From Myxococcales bacterium (GTDB lineage: Bacteria > Myxococcota_A > Polyangia > Polyangiales > Polyangiaceae), in the NCBI GenBank assembly GCA_004193285.1, contig SECP01000055.1, positions 1-58,197 on the forward strand: DNA of 58,197 nt. The letters run 5' to 3'. The translations under genes and the position numbers were made by a program. Below, piece after piece: positions 1 through 8,055 of the stretch. The notes beneath the pieces were generated by a model. That model saw nothing but the letters and a program-made list of their open reading frames with translations. It had not been told where the DNA came from and did no database searches. Numbering within the stretch: position 1 is the first letter of the stretch; the number at the start of each line of letters is the position of its first letter.

Positions 1-2
1 GG

Positions 3-107
3 GCGCGCTGGCCGCTCGGGGGCACGGAGGGGGGCGCGCTGGAAGTGGCGGTCGAGCGCCTGGCCGCCAGTGAGAGTGACTTCTGCTTGGCGCTGGAGGC
101 GCGATGA
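3..107 (+). CDS. C-terminal end of an unidentified protein (partial)
   Basis: An open frame enters from the left edge and stops at TGA 105-107. It overlaps the ATG of the next gene at 104 in an ATGA arrangement typical of translational coupling. The visible 34 residues are hydrophilic and end FCLALEAR. Codon use is GC3-rich, like the rest of the window, and there is no internal stop. The fragment is too short to assign a family. The overlap suggests it is co-transcribed with the membrane glycosyltransferase that follows. Confidence 0.55.
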   Translation, partial: ARWPLGGTEGGALEVAVERLAASESDFCLALEAR

Positions 108-1663
108 AGCGCTGGCTGAACGTGGACCGCGCGCTCACCGCGGCCTTGTTCTTCGGCTACTTGGCCCTGCTGCTCGCGACCTCGGCCTCGCTGGGGTTCA
201 TGCGCGACGAAGGCTTTTACTTCCAAGCCGCTCGCGTTTACGGCGATTGGCTGGAGCTGCTGGGGCGAAGCCCCGCGGAAGCGCTGTCGCGCGCCGTGCT
301 CGACCGCCATTGGTCCGTGAATCACGAGCACCCCAGCTTGCTGAAGCTGCTGTTCGCCCTCTCCAATCGCCTCTTCTCGGGCTGGTTTTCGCAGACGAGC
401 ACCAGCTTCCGATTTCCGGCCATGGTCCTCTCTAGCTTGGCGGTAGCGGTCACCTACGACTGGGGCCGCCGGGCGCTGGGGCGAAGCGCCGGGGTCGTCG
501 CGGCCCTCTCTTTCGCCTTCTTGCCGCGCGTCTTTTTTCACTCGCACTTGGCGTGCTTCGACATGCCGGTGTGCGCGCTCTGGCTGCTCACTGTCTACGT
601 CTACAGTCGGTCGCTCACCTCGCCGAGCTGGGCCTGGGCTCTCGGAGCCGGCATCGCGTACGGCTTGCTGCTCGATACGAAGCACAACTCCTGGCTGCTC
701 CCACTCGTGCTCGGCGCTCATTTTTTGGTGACGCGCAGCCGCAAGATCCCGAAGGCGTGGCCCTGCATGCTGCTCCTCGGCCCCGCGCTGTGCTTCGCGC
801 TGTGGCCCTGGCTCTGGCACGACACCTTCGCCCGGCTGCGCGAGTACGCCCTGTTCCACACTGGGCACGAGTACTACAACATGGAATTTCTGGGCCGGAC
901 CTACTGGAAGCCGCCCATGCCTCGCGCGTACGCGCCGCTCATGACCGCGGCCACGGTGCCGGCAGTGACGCTCGTGCTGGCGGGCGTGGGCGTCGCGCGC
1001 TGGCTCGCTTCGGAGCGTCGCTCGGATTTCGCGCTGTGGGGGCTCTGCATCGCAGTGAGCTACGCGCCCTGGCTCTCGAGCGGCACTCCTATCTTTGGCG
1101 GAACCAAGCACTGGCTGACCGCGTATCCTTTTGTCTGCCTCTTCGCCGGGCTTGGCTTCTCGCGCGTGGTCGCGGCGGTCCGTAGCGCGACGCCGCGCGT
1201 GGCCCACCCGGCGCTGCTCGGCGCTTGCGTGGTCGCGCCGCCACTCGTGATGGCTCTGCACGCGCACCCCTTCGGGCTCAGCGCCTACACGCCGCTGGTC
1301 GGGGGGGCACCGGGCGCGGCCAGCCTCGGCCTGAACCGCACCTTCTGGGGCTACACGACGCAGAGCCTCGCTCCGCTGGTGAACTCGCGCGCTCCCCGGC
1401 GCGGCACCGTCTACGTGCACGACACCGCGCTCGCTAGCTTCGCCATGCTGCAACGAGATGGGCGGCTACGGCGCGATCTGCGCGGCTCTCTCGACATCGC
1501 GCTCTCGGACGTCGCGCTCTACCACCACGAGCCGCACATGAGCCGGGTCGAGCATCAGATCTGGCTCACGTACAAGACGACGGCCCCCGAAGCGATCGCC
1601 ACCTTCGACGGGGTACCGGTGGCGTGGGGCTACGCGCGGCCCCGAGCTCAGCCGCCCAAGTAG
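104..1663 (+). CDS. GT39/PMT-like membrane glycosyltransferase
   Basis: This 519-residue polytopic membrane protein resembles the GT-C glycosyltransferases of the PMT/ArnT (GT39) type, which move sugars from polyprenyl-phosphate donors to acceptors at the outer face of the inner membrane. The first transmembrane segment (about residues 10-32) is followed by the acidic loop motif RDEGFYF, then NHEHPSLLKLLF, as in this family. About ten more hydrophobic segments follow, with a short soluble tail. The start is the ATG overlapping the preceding stop. Its 3' end overlaps the 3' end of convergent moaA by 16 bp. The acceptor and donor cannot be told from sequence. Confidence 0.75.
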   Translation: MKRWLNVDRALTAALFFGYLALLLATSASLGFMRDEGFYFQAARVYGDWLELLGRSPAEALSRAVLDRHWSVNHEHPSLLKLLFALSNRLFSGWFSQTSTSFRFPAMVLSSLAVAVTYDWGRRALGRSAGVVAALSFAFLPRVFFHSHLACFDMPVCALWLLTVYVYSRSLTSPSWAWALGAGIAYGLLLDTKHNSWLLPLVLGAHFLVTRSRKIPKAWPCMLLLGPALCFALWPWLWHDTFARLREYALFHTGHEYYNMEFLGRTYWKPPMPRAYAPLMTAATVPAVTLVLAGVGVARWLASERRSDFALWGLCIAVSYAPWLSSGTPIFGGTKHWLTAYPFVCLFAGLGFSRVVAAVRSATPRVAHPALLGACVVAPPLVMALHAHPFGLSAYTPLVGGAPGAASLGLNRTFWGYTTQSLAPLVNSRAPRRGTVYVHDTALASFAMLQRDGRLRRDLRGSLDIALSDVALYHHEPHMSRVEHQIWLTYKTTAPEAIATFDGVPVAWGYARPRAQPPK

Positions 1664-2670
1664 GACATCTCCAGCCTGCGGCGCGGCATCACCAGCTGGG
1701 TGCGCTGCTCCGAATAGCGATCCACGCGCCGCTCCCAAAGCTGCCGCACCAGGTCCACCAGCTCGTCGTCGCTGGCGCCGCTTCGTAGCGGCCCGCGCAC
1801 GTCCGTCCCGCTGGTTGCGAACAGGCACGTGTAGAGCTGGCCGTCGGCGGAAAGCCGCAAGCGCGAGCAGGACCCACAGAACGGCTGCGTCACACTCGCG
1901 ATGACGCCGACCTCGCCGCTCCCGTCGCGGTAGCGGTAGCGAGCCGCCACATCCGTGGGCAGCGCGCGCTCCACCGGCTCCAGCGGCAGCTCGCGATCGA
2001 TGAGCGCCACGATCTCCGCGGCGCTCACCACGTCCGCCGCGCTCCAGCCGTTGGTGGAGCCCACGTCCATGTACTCGATGAAGCGCAGCACGTGGCCGCT
2101 GCCGCGGAAATGCCGGGCTAGCGCCACGACCTCGCTCTCGTTGTGGCCGCGCCGCACCACGCAGTTCACCTTCACTCGCGAGAAGCCCGCGCGCTCCGCC
2201 GCAGCGAGCCCTGAAAGCACGTCCGAGACGCCGTAGTCCGCGTCCGTCACCCGTCGGAACACCGCTTCATCCAGCGCGTCCAGGCTCACCGTCAGTCGGT
2301 CCAGCCCTGCGTCAGCGAGCTCGGCCGCAAAGCGCGGCAACAGCACGCCGTTCGTGGTGAGCGCCAGCGGCAACCCCGTATCTCGTTTGAGGAGCCGGAC
2401 CAGCGCGGGGAGGTCCTTCCGAAGCAAGGGCTCACCGCCGGTGAGCCGCACTTTGCTCAACTGCCCGCGAAAAAGCCGAACGAAGTGCGCTAGCTCCTCG
2501 AAGCTCAGCAGCTCCGCGCGCGGCAGGAACTGATGCTCGGGGCCGAACTTCTCCCTCGGCATGCAGTAGCGGCAGCGGAAGTTGCATCGATCCGTCACGC
2601 TGAGCCTCAGGTCGCCGAGTGGCCGGCCGAGCGCGTCCTGGAAAGTCGGGGCGGGGGGACCAGAGCTCAT
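1648..2670 (-). CDS. moaA: GTP 3',8-cyclase MoaA
   Basis: This radical-SAM enzyme carries out the first step of molybdenum cofactor synthesis, converting GTP to 3',8-cyclo-GTP, the substrate of MoaC. At 340 residues it has the normal length. The N-terminal cluster motif is CNFRCRYC (C-x3-C-x2-C, about residues 28-35), followed by the SAM-binding RLTGGEPLLR. The C-terminal second 4Fe-4S motif is a CxxC-x13-C (starting CGSC), and the protein ends in the conserved Gly-Gly tail. It is transcribed away from the nitrate operon, with about 300 bp between the two starts. Its partner moaC lies fused to narM at 12042. Confidence 0.95.
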   Translation of the reverse strand: MSSGPPAPTFQDALGRPLGDLRLSVTDRCNFRCRYCMPREKFGPEHQFLPRAELLSFEELAHFVRLFRGQLSKVRLTGGEPLLRKDLPALVRLLKRDTGLPLALTTNGVLLPRFAAELADAGLDRLTVSLDALDEAVFRRVTDADYGVSDVLSGLAAAERAGFSRVKVNCVVRRGHNESEVVALARHFRGSGHVLRFIEYMDVGSTNGWSAADVVSAAEIVALIDRELPLEPVERALPTDVAARYRYRDGSGEVGVIASVTQPFCGSCSRLRLSADGQLYTCLFATSGTDVRGPLRSGASDDELVDLVRQLWERRVDRYSEQRTQLVMPRRRLEMSYLGG

Positions 2671-2855
2671 TCGTTCCGAGTGGCTTCCCGTAGCACGTAA
2701 CCGAAGCTACCGCCGTGTGTGGCCGGACCGTTTCGTCTCGATTGCCATTCTGAGCGAAGTTTCGGGAGCGTTTCACGACTTTTCGGGGCTGTTTCTCGAT
2801 CCGATCCGCACGTGATCTCGGGCCATTTTTCATCGTATTGCCGACACAATCTGCG

Positions 2856-2884
2856 TTGACCCTCTTCGCGCAGGAGTTCATTAC
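2856..2884 (+). promoter_or_regulatory. Candidate sigma-70-type promoter of the nitrate/nitrite operon
   Basis: TTGACC (2856-2861) is separated by 17 nt from CATTAC (2879-2884), inside the 302-bp gap between moaA and the nitrite reductase gene. The predicted transcription start, near 2891, would leave a leader of about 80 nt containing the inverted repeat at 2907-2923. The gap also carries a run of TTTC/TTTTC motifs at about 2726-2796 on the moaA side. This is a consensus match by eye only. Confidence 0.4.
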
Positions 2885-2906
2885 TGGATTGTCGACTGGG
2901 CGCTTG

Positions 2907-2923
2907 GAGCAACTCCGTTGCTC
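2907..2923. repeat. Perfect inverted repeat in the nitrite reductase leader
   Basis: GAGCAAC and GTTGCTC form perfect 7-bp arms around a TCC spacer, 50 bp upstream of the nitrite reductase ATG and just downstream of the candidate promoter. It could be a repressor operator or a small leader hairpin. An alternative hairpin, GGAG-CAA-CTCC, overlaps it. Confidence 0.45.
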
Positions 2924-2972
2924 GCTACGGCCGACATGAATTCGAGTCTCCGGGCTCGCTAGAGGTATAGCG

Positions 2973-5900
2973 ATGAGTAGCGAACGACTGCTCGCCGATC
3001 GGCGTATTCTTTTGTGCGGTCCCTCGGACCTGGACAGCGTAGCCCGTCACCTGCGTGACCTGGGGGCGGACGTGCAGCGCACCGAGCTCTCCGCTCAGAG
3101 CTCCACCCGCTCGCTCGAGGCGTGGATCTCCGAGCTCATGGAAGGCGCGTTCGACGACGTGCTGTTCCTCACCGGTCAGGGCGTCCGGGTGCTCGTCGAG
3201 TTTGCGCACCAGCGTGGGCGTGAGGACGAGGTCCTGGGCGCGCTGTCGCACGTTCGCATCATCGCCTCGGGCAGCAAAACCCGCGCGGCGCTCGCGGAGA
3301 TCGGGCTCCGCCCCGTCATCTTCGGTGACGAGACGAGCACGCCGTCGCTGATCGACGCGCTGGGCGCGGCCTCATTTTCGGGCCGCACGCTGGCAGTAGC
3401 GGCGCTGTCTTGTGATGCGCGGCTCATCGCCGCCGCAACCGCGCGGGGCGCCAGCGTGCGCCTTCTCGCGGGGGAGGACGCTCCAGACGGCCGCCCTCGC
3501 GCGCTCTTGGCCGGGATTTTGGGGCGGGATTTCGACGCCGTGGCGTTCGGCTCCTCCCGCGAGATCGACTGCCTGTTCGAGGCGGCCGCGCCTTCACAGC
3601 GCGCGGAGCTGGCCCACGCCCTCCGGCGCTGCAACCCAGTCGCGCTGGGGCAAGCGGTGGCGCGGGCGCTCAGTGAGCGGGGCGTGCCCCCGAGTGGGGT
3701 GGTGGAGCGCGCGAGCCTGCTCAGGCCTCGCGGCATCGACTTCATGACCGTGTTCCGTGCCGGAACGGTGAAATCAGGAGAAGGTATGTCGGTTGGGAAG
3801 AGCGCGAAGACGCGTCGCAAGAGCTTGGTGGTCATCGGCAACGGCATGGTCAGCTACAAGCTGTGCGAGCTGCTCAGCGAGTACGACCACGGTGAGAGCT
3901 ACGACATCAGCGTGTTCTGCGAGGAGCCGCGCCCCGCGTACGATCGCGTCAAGCTCACGAGCTTCTTCGAGAAGGAGAGCGCGGACGAGCTCTTGCTGGC
4001 GGACGCGAACTGGTACAAGGAGCGCAAGATTCGTCTTCTGCTCGGCGAGCGCGCGGTACGCATCGACCGTGGTCGCCGCGCCGTGCTCTCGTCCAGCGGC
4101 GAGTGGGTGCGGTTCGACAACGTCGTCATCGCGACCGGCTCGGCGCCGTTCGTTCCGCCGATTCCCGGCGTGCAAAAGCCGGGCGTGTTCGTGTACCGCA
4201 CCATCGAAGACCTCGAGGCCATCCGCGAGCACGCGAAGACGGCCAAGGTCGGCGCGGTACTGGGCGGCGGCCTCTTGGGGTTGGAGGCGGCCAAGGCCGT
4301 GCTGGACCTGGGCCTGCCGACGCACGTCATCGAGTTCGCGCCCCGGCTGATGCCTCGGCAGCTGGACGCGGCGGGCGGCCGCTTGCTCGCGAAAGCGGTG
4401 GAGACGCTCGGGGTCAAGGTGCATACGTCGCGGGCCGCGACCAGCATCTTGGGTCAGGAGCGCGCGGAGGGCCTCGCGTTCAAAGACGGGGAGACGCTCG
4501 AGTGCGACCTCATCGTCGTCTCGGCCGGCATTCGCCCGCGCGACGAGCTGGCTCGCGAAGCTGGTCTGGCGCTGGGCGAGCGCGGCGGCATCCTCGTGGA
4601 CGACAAGCTGCGCACGAGCGACCAAGACATCTTCGCCATCGGCGAGTGCGCGCTGCATCAGAACACGCTCTACGGCCTGGTCGCCCCCGGCTACCAGATG
4701 GCGGAGGTCTGTGCGCGGGTGCTCACGGGAGCGGACGCCTCGTTCCAGAGCGTCGACCAATCCGCCAAGCTCAAGCTGCTCGGGACGGACGTCGCCAGCT
4801 TCGGGGACCCCTTCGCGGAGTCCAACGGCGAGCGAACCATCGCCTACGAAGACCTCGTGAAAGGCGTGTACAAGAAGCTCGTCGTCAGCGCGGACCGCAC
4901 CAAGCTCGTGGGCGGCGTACTGGTGGGTGACGCCGGCGAGTACGCGGCGCTCACCCAGCTGATGCGAAGCGGCGAGTCGCTGCCGGCGGCTCCGGAGGAG
5001 CTGCTGTTCGGCGCTCGCGAAGGCAAGACCAAGCTCACCCTCTCCGACAGCGCGCAGATCTGTTCTTGCAACAACGTCACCAAAGGCACGGTGTGCAAGG
5101 CGGTGCGCTCCGGCATCTGCAACCTGGCGGACCTGAAGAAGGCGACCAAGGCTGGCACTGGCTGCGGCGGCTGCATGGCGCTGGTGACGGACGTCTTGAA
5201 CGCCGAGCTGGCCGCGGCCGGCAAAGCGGTGAAGAAGGAGCTCTGCGAGCACTTCGCGTTCAGCCGCCAGGAGCTGTATCAAATCGTCCGCGTCAAGAAG
5301 CAGCGCACCTTCAAGGAGCTGCTTACGACCCACGGGCAAGGCCATGGCTGCGAGGTGTGCAAGCCGGTCGTCGCCTCGATCTTGGCGAGCGTGCACAACG
5401 ACATGATCTTGCAGCACGACACGCTGCAAGACTCGAATGACCGCTACCTCGCCAACCTGCAGCGCAGCGGCCTCTATTCCGTGGTTCCGCGCATCCCCGC
5501 CGGCGAAATCACGCCCGAGAAGCTGATCACGCTGGGCGAGATCGCCAAAAAGTGGGGGCTCTACACCAAGATCACCGGCGGCCAGCGCATCGACATGTTC
5601 GGCGCGCGGGTGGAGCAACTGCCGGAGATTTGGGACGAGCTCGTCGCGGCGGGCTTCGAGAGCGGGCACGCTTACGGCAAGGCCGTGCGCACGGTCAAGA
5701 GCTGCGTGGGCAGCACCTGGTGCCGCTTCGGCGTGCAAGATTCGGTCAGCTTCGCGATCCGGGTCGAGGAGCGCTACAAGGGCATCCGCGCGCCGCACAA
5801 GCTGAAGAGCGCGGTCAGCGGCTGCACGCGTGAGTGCGCGGAAGCGCAAAGCAAGGACTTTGGCCTCATCGCGACGGAGAAGGGCTGGAACCTGTACGTG

Positions 5901-6746
5901 TGCGGCAACGGCGGCATCAAGCCGCGCCACGCCGACCTGCTCGCTTCGGACCTCAGTGAAGACGAAGCGATCAAGCTCGTGGACCGCTTCTTGATGTTCT
6001 ACATCCGCACCGCGGACCGCCTCACCCGCACCTCCACCTGGCTGGACAAGATGGACGGCGGCATCCAGCACCTGCGCGAGGTGATCATCGACGACAAGCT
6101 GGGGATCTGCGCGGAGCTCGAGCAAGACCTGCAGTACCTGGTGAGCACCTTCAAGTGCGAATGGGCGGAGACGATCAAGGACCCCGCCCGCCGCGCCAAA
6201 TTCCGGCACTTTGCCAACACCGGCGAGGCGGACGACACGATTGAGCTCGTGGACGAGCGCGGTCAACGCCGCCCGCGGGATTGGGAGAAGCTCCCCGCCC
6301 CGCCCGCCATCCGTGACCGCCGCCACTTGCCGCTCATCACGACCCAGTGGGTCAAGGTCGCGAGCATCGACGACGTGCCGCCGGAAGGGGGCATCGCCAT
6401 CAAATACGGGCAGGCGCAGATTGCGCTCTACAACTTCGCATCGCGCGGCGAGTGGTACGCGTGCCAAAACCAGTGCCCGCACATGTCGGACATGGTGCTG
6501 GCGCGCGGTCTCATCGGCGACGAGAAAGGTGTTCCCAAGGTCGCGTGCCCACAGCACAAGAAGACCTTCTCTCTCAAGACCGGCGAGTGCTTGAGCGGCG
6601 ACCAGCTCAAGGTCCGCACCTTCCCGGTCAAGGTCGAGGGCGGCGCGGTGTTCTTGGAGCTACCGAGTGAAGCCGAGATCGAAAAGCTGATGCCCATCAA
6701 GGCGCGCTGCGATCTCCACGAAGAAGCCGCCTCCGCGGCTGAGTGA
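2973..6746 (+). CDS. nirB: HemD-NirB-NirD triple-fusion NADH nitrite reductase
   Basis: This 1257-residue protein combines three normally separate parts. Residues 1-262 look like a uroporphyrinogen-III synthase (HemD) domain, for example FLTGQGV and ASGSKTRAALAEIGL. Residues 284-1100 are NirB: an FAD Rossmann motif VVIGNGMVSYKL, ATGSAPF near 386, a NAD-binding GGGLLGLEAAKA near 428, a BFD-type 2Fe-2S domain with C-x-C (CSC, 696) and CGGC (729), then siroheme/4Fe-4S ligands CVGSTWC (909) and CTREC (949). Residues 1125-1245 are a NirD Rieske-like domain retaining CPH and CPQH. The protein reduces nitrite to ammonium with NADH in the cytoplasm. HemD could supply the siroheme precursor, or act as a sensor as in actinobacterial HemD-type regulators. 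An internal ATG at 3786 has a good ribosome site, so a HemD-less NirBD may also be made. It heads the operon. Confidence 0.92.
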   Translation: MSSERLLADRRILLCGPSDLDSVARHLRDLGADVQRTELSAQSSTRSLEAWISELMEGAFDDVLFLTGQGVRVLVEFAHQRGREDEVLGALSHVRIIASGSKTRAALAEIGLRPVIFGDETSTPSLIDALGAASFSGRTLAVAALSCDARLIAAATARGASVRLLAGEDAPDGRPRALLAGILGRDFDAVAFGSSREIDCLFEAAAPSQRAELAHALRRCNPVALGQAVARALSERGVPPSGVVERASLLRPRGIDFMTVFRAGTVKSGEGMSVGKSAKTRRKSLVVIGNGMVSYKLCELLSEYDHGESYDISVFCEEPRPAYDRVKLTSFFEKESADELLLADANWYKERKIRLLLGERAVRIDRGRRAVLSSSGEWVRFDNVVIATGSAPFVPPIPGVQKPGVFVYRTIEDLEAIREHAKTAKVGAVLGGGLLGLEAAKAVLDLGLPTHVIEFAPRLMPRQLDAAGGRLLAKAVETLGVKVHTSRAATSILGQERAEGLAFKDGETLECDLIVVSAGIRPRDELAREAGLALGERGGILVDDKLRTSDQDIFAIGECALHQNTLYGLVAPGYQMAEVCARVLTGADASFQSVDQSAKLKLLGTDVASFGDPFAESNGERTIAYEDLVKGVYKKLVVSADRTKLVGGVLVGDAGEYAALTQLMRSGESLPAAPEELLFGAREGKTKLTLSDSAQICSCNNVTKGTVCKAVRSGICNLADLKKATKAGTGCGGCMALVTDVLNAELAAAGKAVKKELCEHFAFSRQELYQIVRVKKQRTFKELLTTHGQGHGCEVCKPVVASILASVHNDMILQHDTLQDSNDRYLANLQRSGLYSVVPRIPAGEITPEKLITLGEIAKKWGLYTKITGGQRIDMFGARVEQLPEIWDELVAAGFESGHAYGKAVRTVKSCVGSTWCRFGVQDSVSFAIRVEERYKGIRAPHKLKSAVSGCTRECAEAQSKDFGLIATEKGWNLYVCGNGGIKPRHADLLASDLSEDEAIKLVDRFLMFYIRTADRLTRTSTWLDKMDGGIQHLREVIIDDKLGICAELEQDLQYLVSTFKCEWAETIKDPARRAKFRHFANTGEADDTIELVDERGQRRPRDWEKLPAPPAIRDRRHLPLITTQWVKVASIDDVPPEGGIAIKYGQAQIALYNFASRGEWYACQNQCPHMSDMVLARGLIGDEKGVPKVACPQHKKTFSLKTGECLSGDQLKVRTFPVKVEGGAVFLELPSEAEIEKLMPIKARCDLHEEAASAAE
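3776..3788 (+). promoter_or_regulatory. Internal ribosome binding site and in-frame ATG at the HemD/NirB junction
   Basis: AGGAG (3776-3780) sits 5 nt before ATG 3786, in frame with the upstream start (codon 272). It falls exactly between the HemD-like domain and the NirB flavoprotein domain. The site is stronger than anything upstream of the 2973 ATG. It suggests either an independent NirBD start or the remnant of a formerly separate nirB gene now fused to hemD. Confidence 0.6.
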
Positions 6747-6777
6747 ACCGTTTTTTTCAGCGACGCGAGGCACAGCC

Positions 6778-8055
6778 ATGAAAGCAGACCGGATTCGTCT
6801 ATTTAGCTTCAACACGCCACAGATGCGCGCCTTCCACATGACGTGGATCGCGTTCTTCCTCTGCTTTTTCGGCTGGTTCGGGCTCGCCCCACTCATGCCC
6901 CTGGTCCGAGCGGACCTGCACCTCACCAAAGAGCAGGTGGCGACGAGCGTGATCGCCTCCGTCGCGGGGACCATCTTCGCTCGGCTGCTGGTCGGCTACT
7001 TGTGCGACAAGTTCGGGCCGCGCAGGGTCTACGCGGGGCTGCTCGCGCTCGGAGCTCTCCCGATCATGGGCGTTGGGCTGGTGCACGACTACACGAGCTT
7101 CCTCGTGTGCCGCGTGCTCATTGGCTTGGTCGGCGCCTCGTTCGTCATCACGCAGTACCACACCTCGGCGATGTTCGCGCCGAGCGTCGTGGGCACCGCC
7201 AACGCCACCACCGCCGGCTGGGGCAACTTGGGCGGCGGCGTGACACAGATGGTGATGCCAGTCGTCGTGGTCGCGCTGGTTGGCTTTGGGCTCACGGAAG
7301 GCCAATCATGGCGCTACGCGATGCTCGTTCCGGGCGGGCTCATGCTGCTGATGTCCGTCCTGTACCTGCGCTTCACGCAGGATTCGCCGGAGAGCAAAGA
7401 CGCGAAGGCGAACACCGGTAAAGCCAAAGGCTCCTTGCTGGAGGCCGCGCAGGATCCGCGGGTATGGGCCTTGTTCGTCGGCTACGGCGCGTGCTTCGGC
7501 GTCGAGCTCACGATTCATAACATCGCCGCCAGTTACTTCCACGACCGCTTCGCGCTCGGCCTCAAGGAAGCGGGCCTGCTCGCCGGCACCTTCGGCGTGC
7601 TCGCCATCTTCGCACGGTCGCTGGGCGGCTACTTGGGTGATCGCGCCGGGCGCCGCTTCGGGCTGGACGGGCGAGGCCGTTTCCTCACCGCGATGCTGCT
7701 GCTCGAAGGGATCGGCCTCATCGTGTTCTCGCGCATGAACGCGGTCGTGCCGGCCGCAGTCACCCTCGTCCTGTTCGGCTTGTTCGTGCACATCGCGGCT
7801 GGCGCGACTTACTCGGTGGTGCCGTTCATCAAGCCCAACGGCGTGGGCGCGGTCGCCGGCATCGTCGGCGCGGGCGGCAACGTGGGCGCGGTGCTGGCTG
7901 GGCTGCTGTTCCGCAGCAGTGGGCAGAGTACGCAAACCGGCTTGCTTTGGCTGGGAGGCGCGGTGATCGTCTCCGCTGCGCTCGCCGCGACGATCCGCTT
8001 CGGTCGCGTCTCCGTGCCGTCCGCCGCTCCTGTCGAGGCCTTGCCGGCGGAATGA
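6778..8055 (+). CDS. narK: NarK-type nitrate/nitrite transporter (MFS)
   Basis: This 425-residue major facilitator protein has about 12 transmembrane segments. It carries both Gly-rich nitrate-signature motifs: GWGNLGGGVTQ (about residues 146-156) and GAGGNVGAVLAG (about 364-375). The MFS loop motif is present as DKFGPRRVY after TM2. It probably imports nitrate and perhaps exports nitrite for the adjacent enzymes. It starts 31 bp after the nitrite reductase stop, with GAGG a few bases upstream of the ATG. Its stop overlaps the next start as ATGA. The sequence cannot decide between proton symport and antiport. Confidence 0.92.
   Translation: MKADRIRLFSFNTPQMRAFHMTWIAFFLCFFGWFGLAPLMPLVRADLHLTKEQVATSVIASVAGTIFARLLVGYLCDKFGPRRVYAGLLALGALPIMGVGLVHDYTSFLVCRVLIGLVGASFVITQYHTSAMFAPSVVGTANATTAGWGNLGGGVTQMVMPVVVVALVGFGLTEGQSWRYAMLVPGGLMLLMSVLYLRFTQDSPESKDAKANTGKAKGSLLEAAQDPRVWALFVGYGACFGVELTIHNIAASYFHDRFALGLKEAGLLAGTFGVLAIFARSLGGYLGDRAGRRFGLDGRGRFLTAMLLLEGIGLIVFSRMNAVVPAAVTLVLFGLFVHIAAGATYSVVPFIKPNGVGAVAGIVGAGGNVGAVLAGLLFRSSGQSTQTGLLWLGGAVIVSAALAATIRFGRVSVPSAAPVEALPAE

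Noticed and set aside
3774..6557. 927-codon open frame on the minus strand opposite nirBD
   Set aside because: It is a high-GC shadow of the nitrite reductase gene. Its translation is Leu/Ala/Arg/Val-rich, with no motif and no ribosome site, while the plus strand has all expected catalytic residues.
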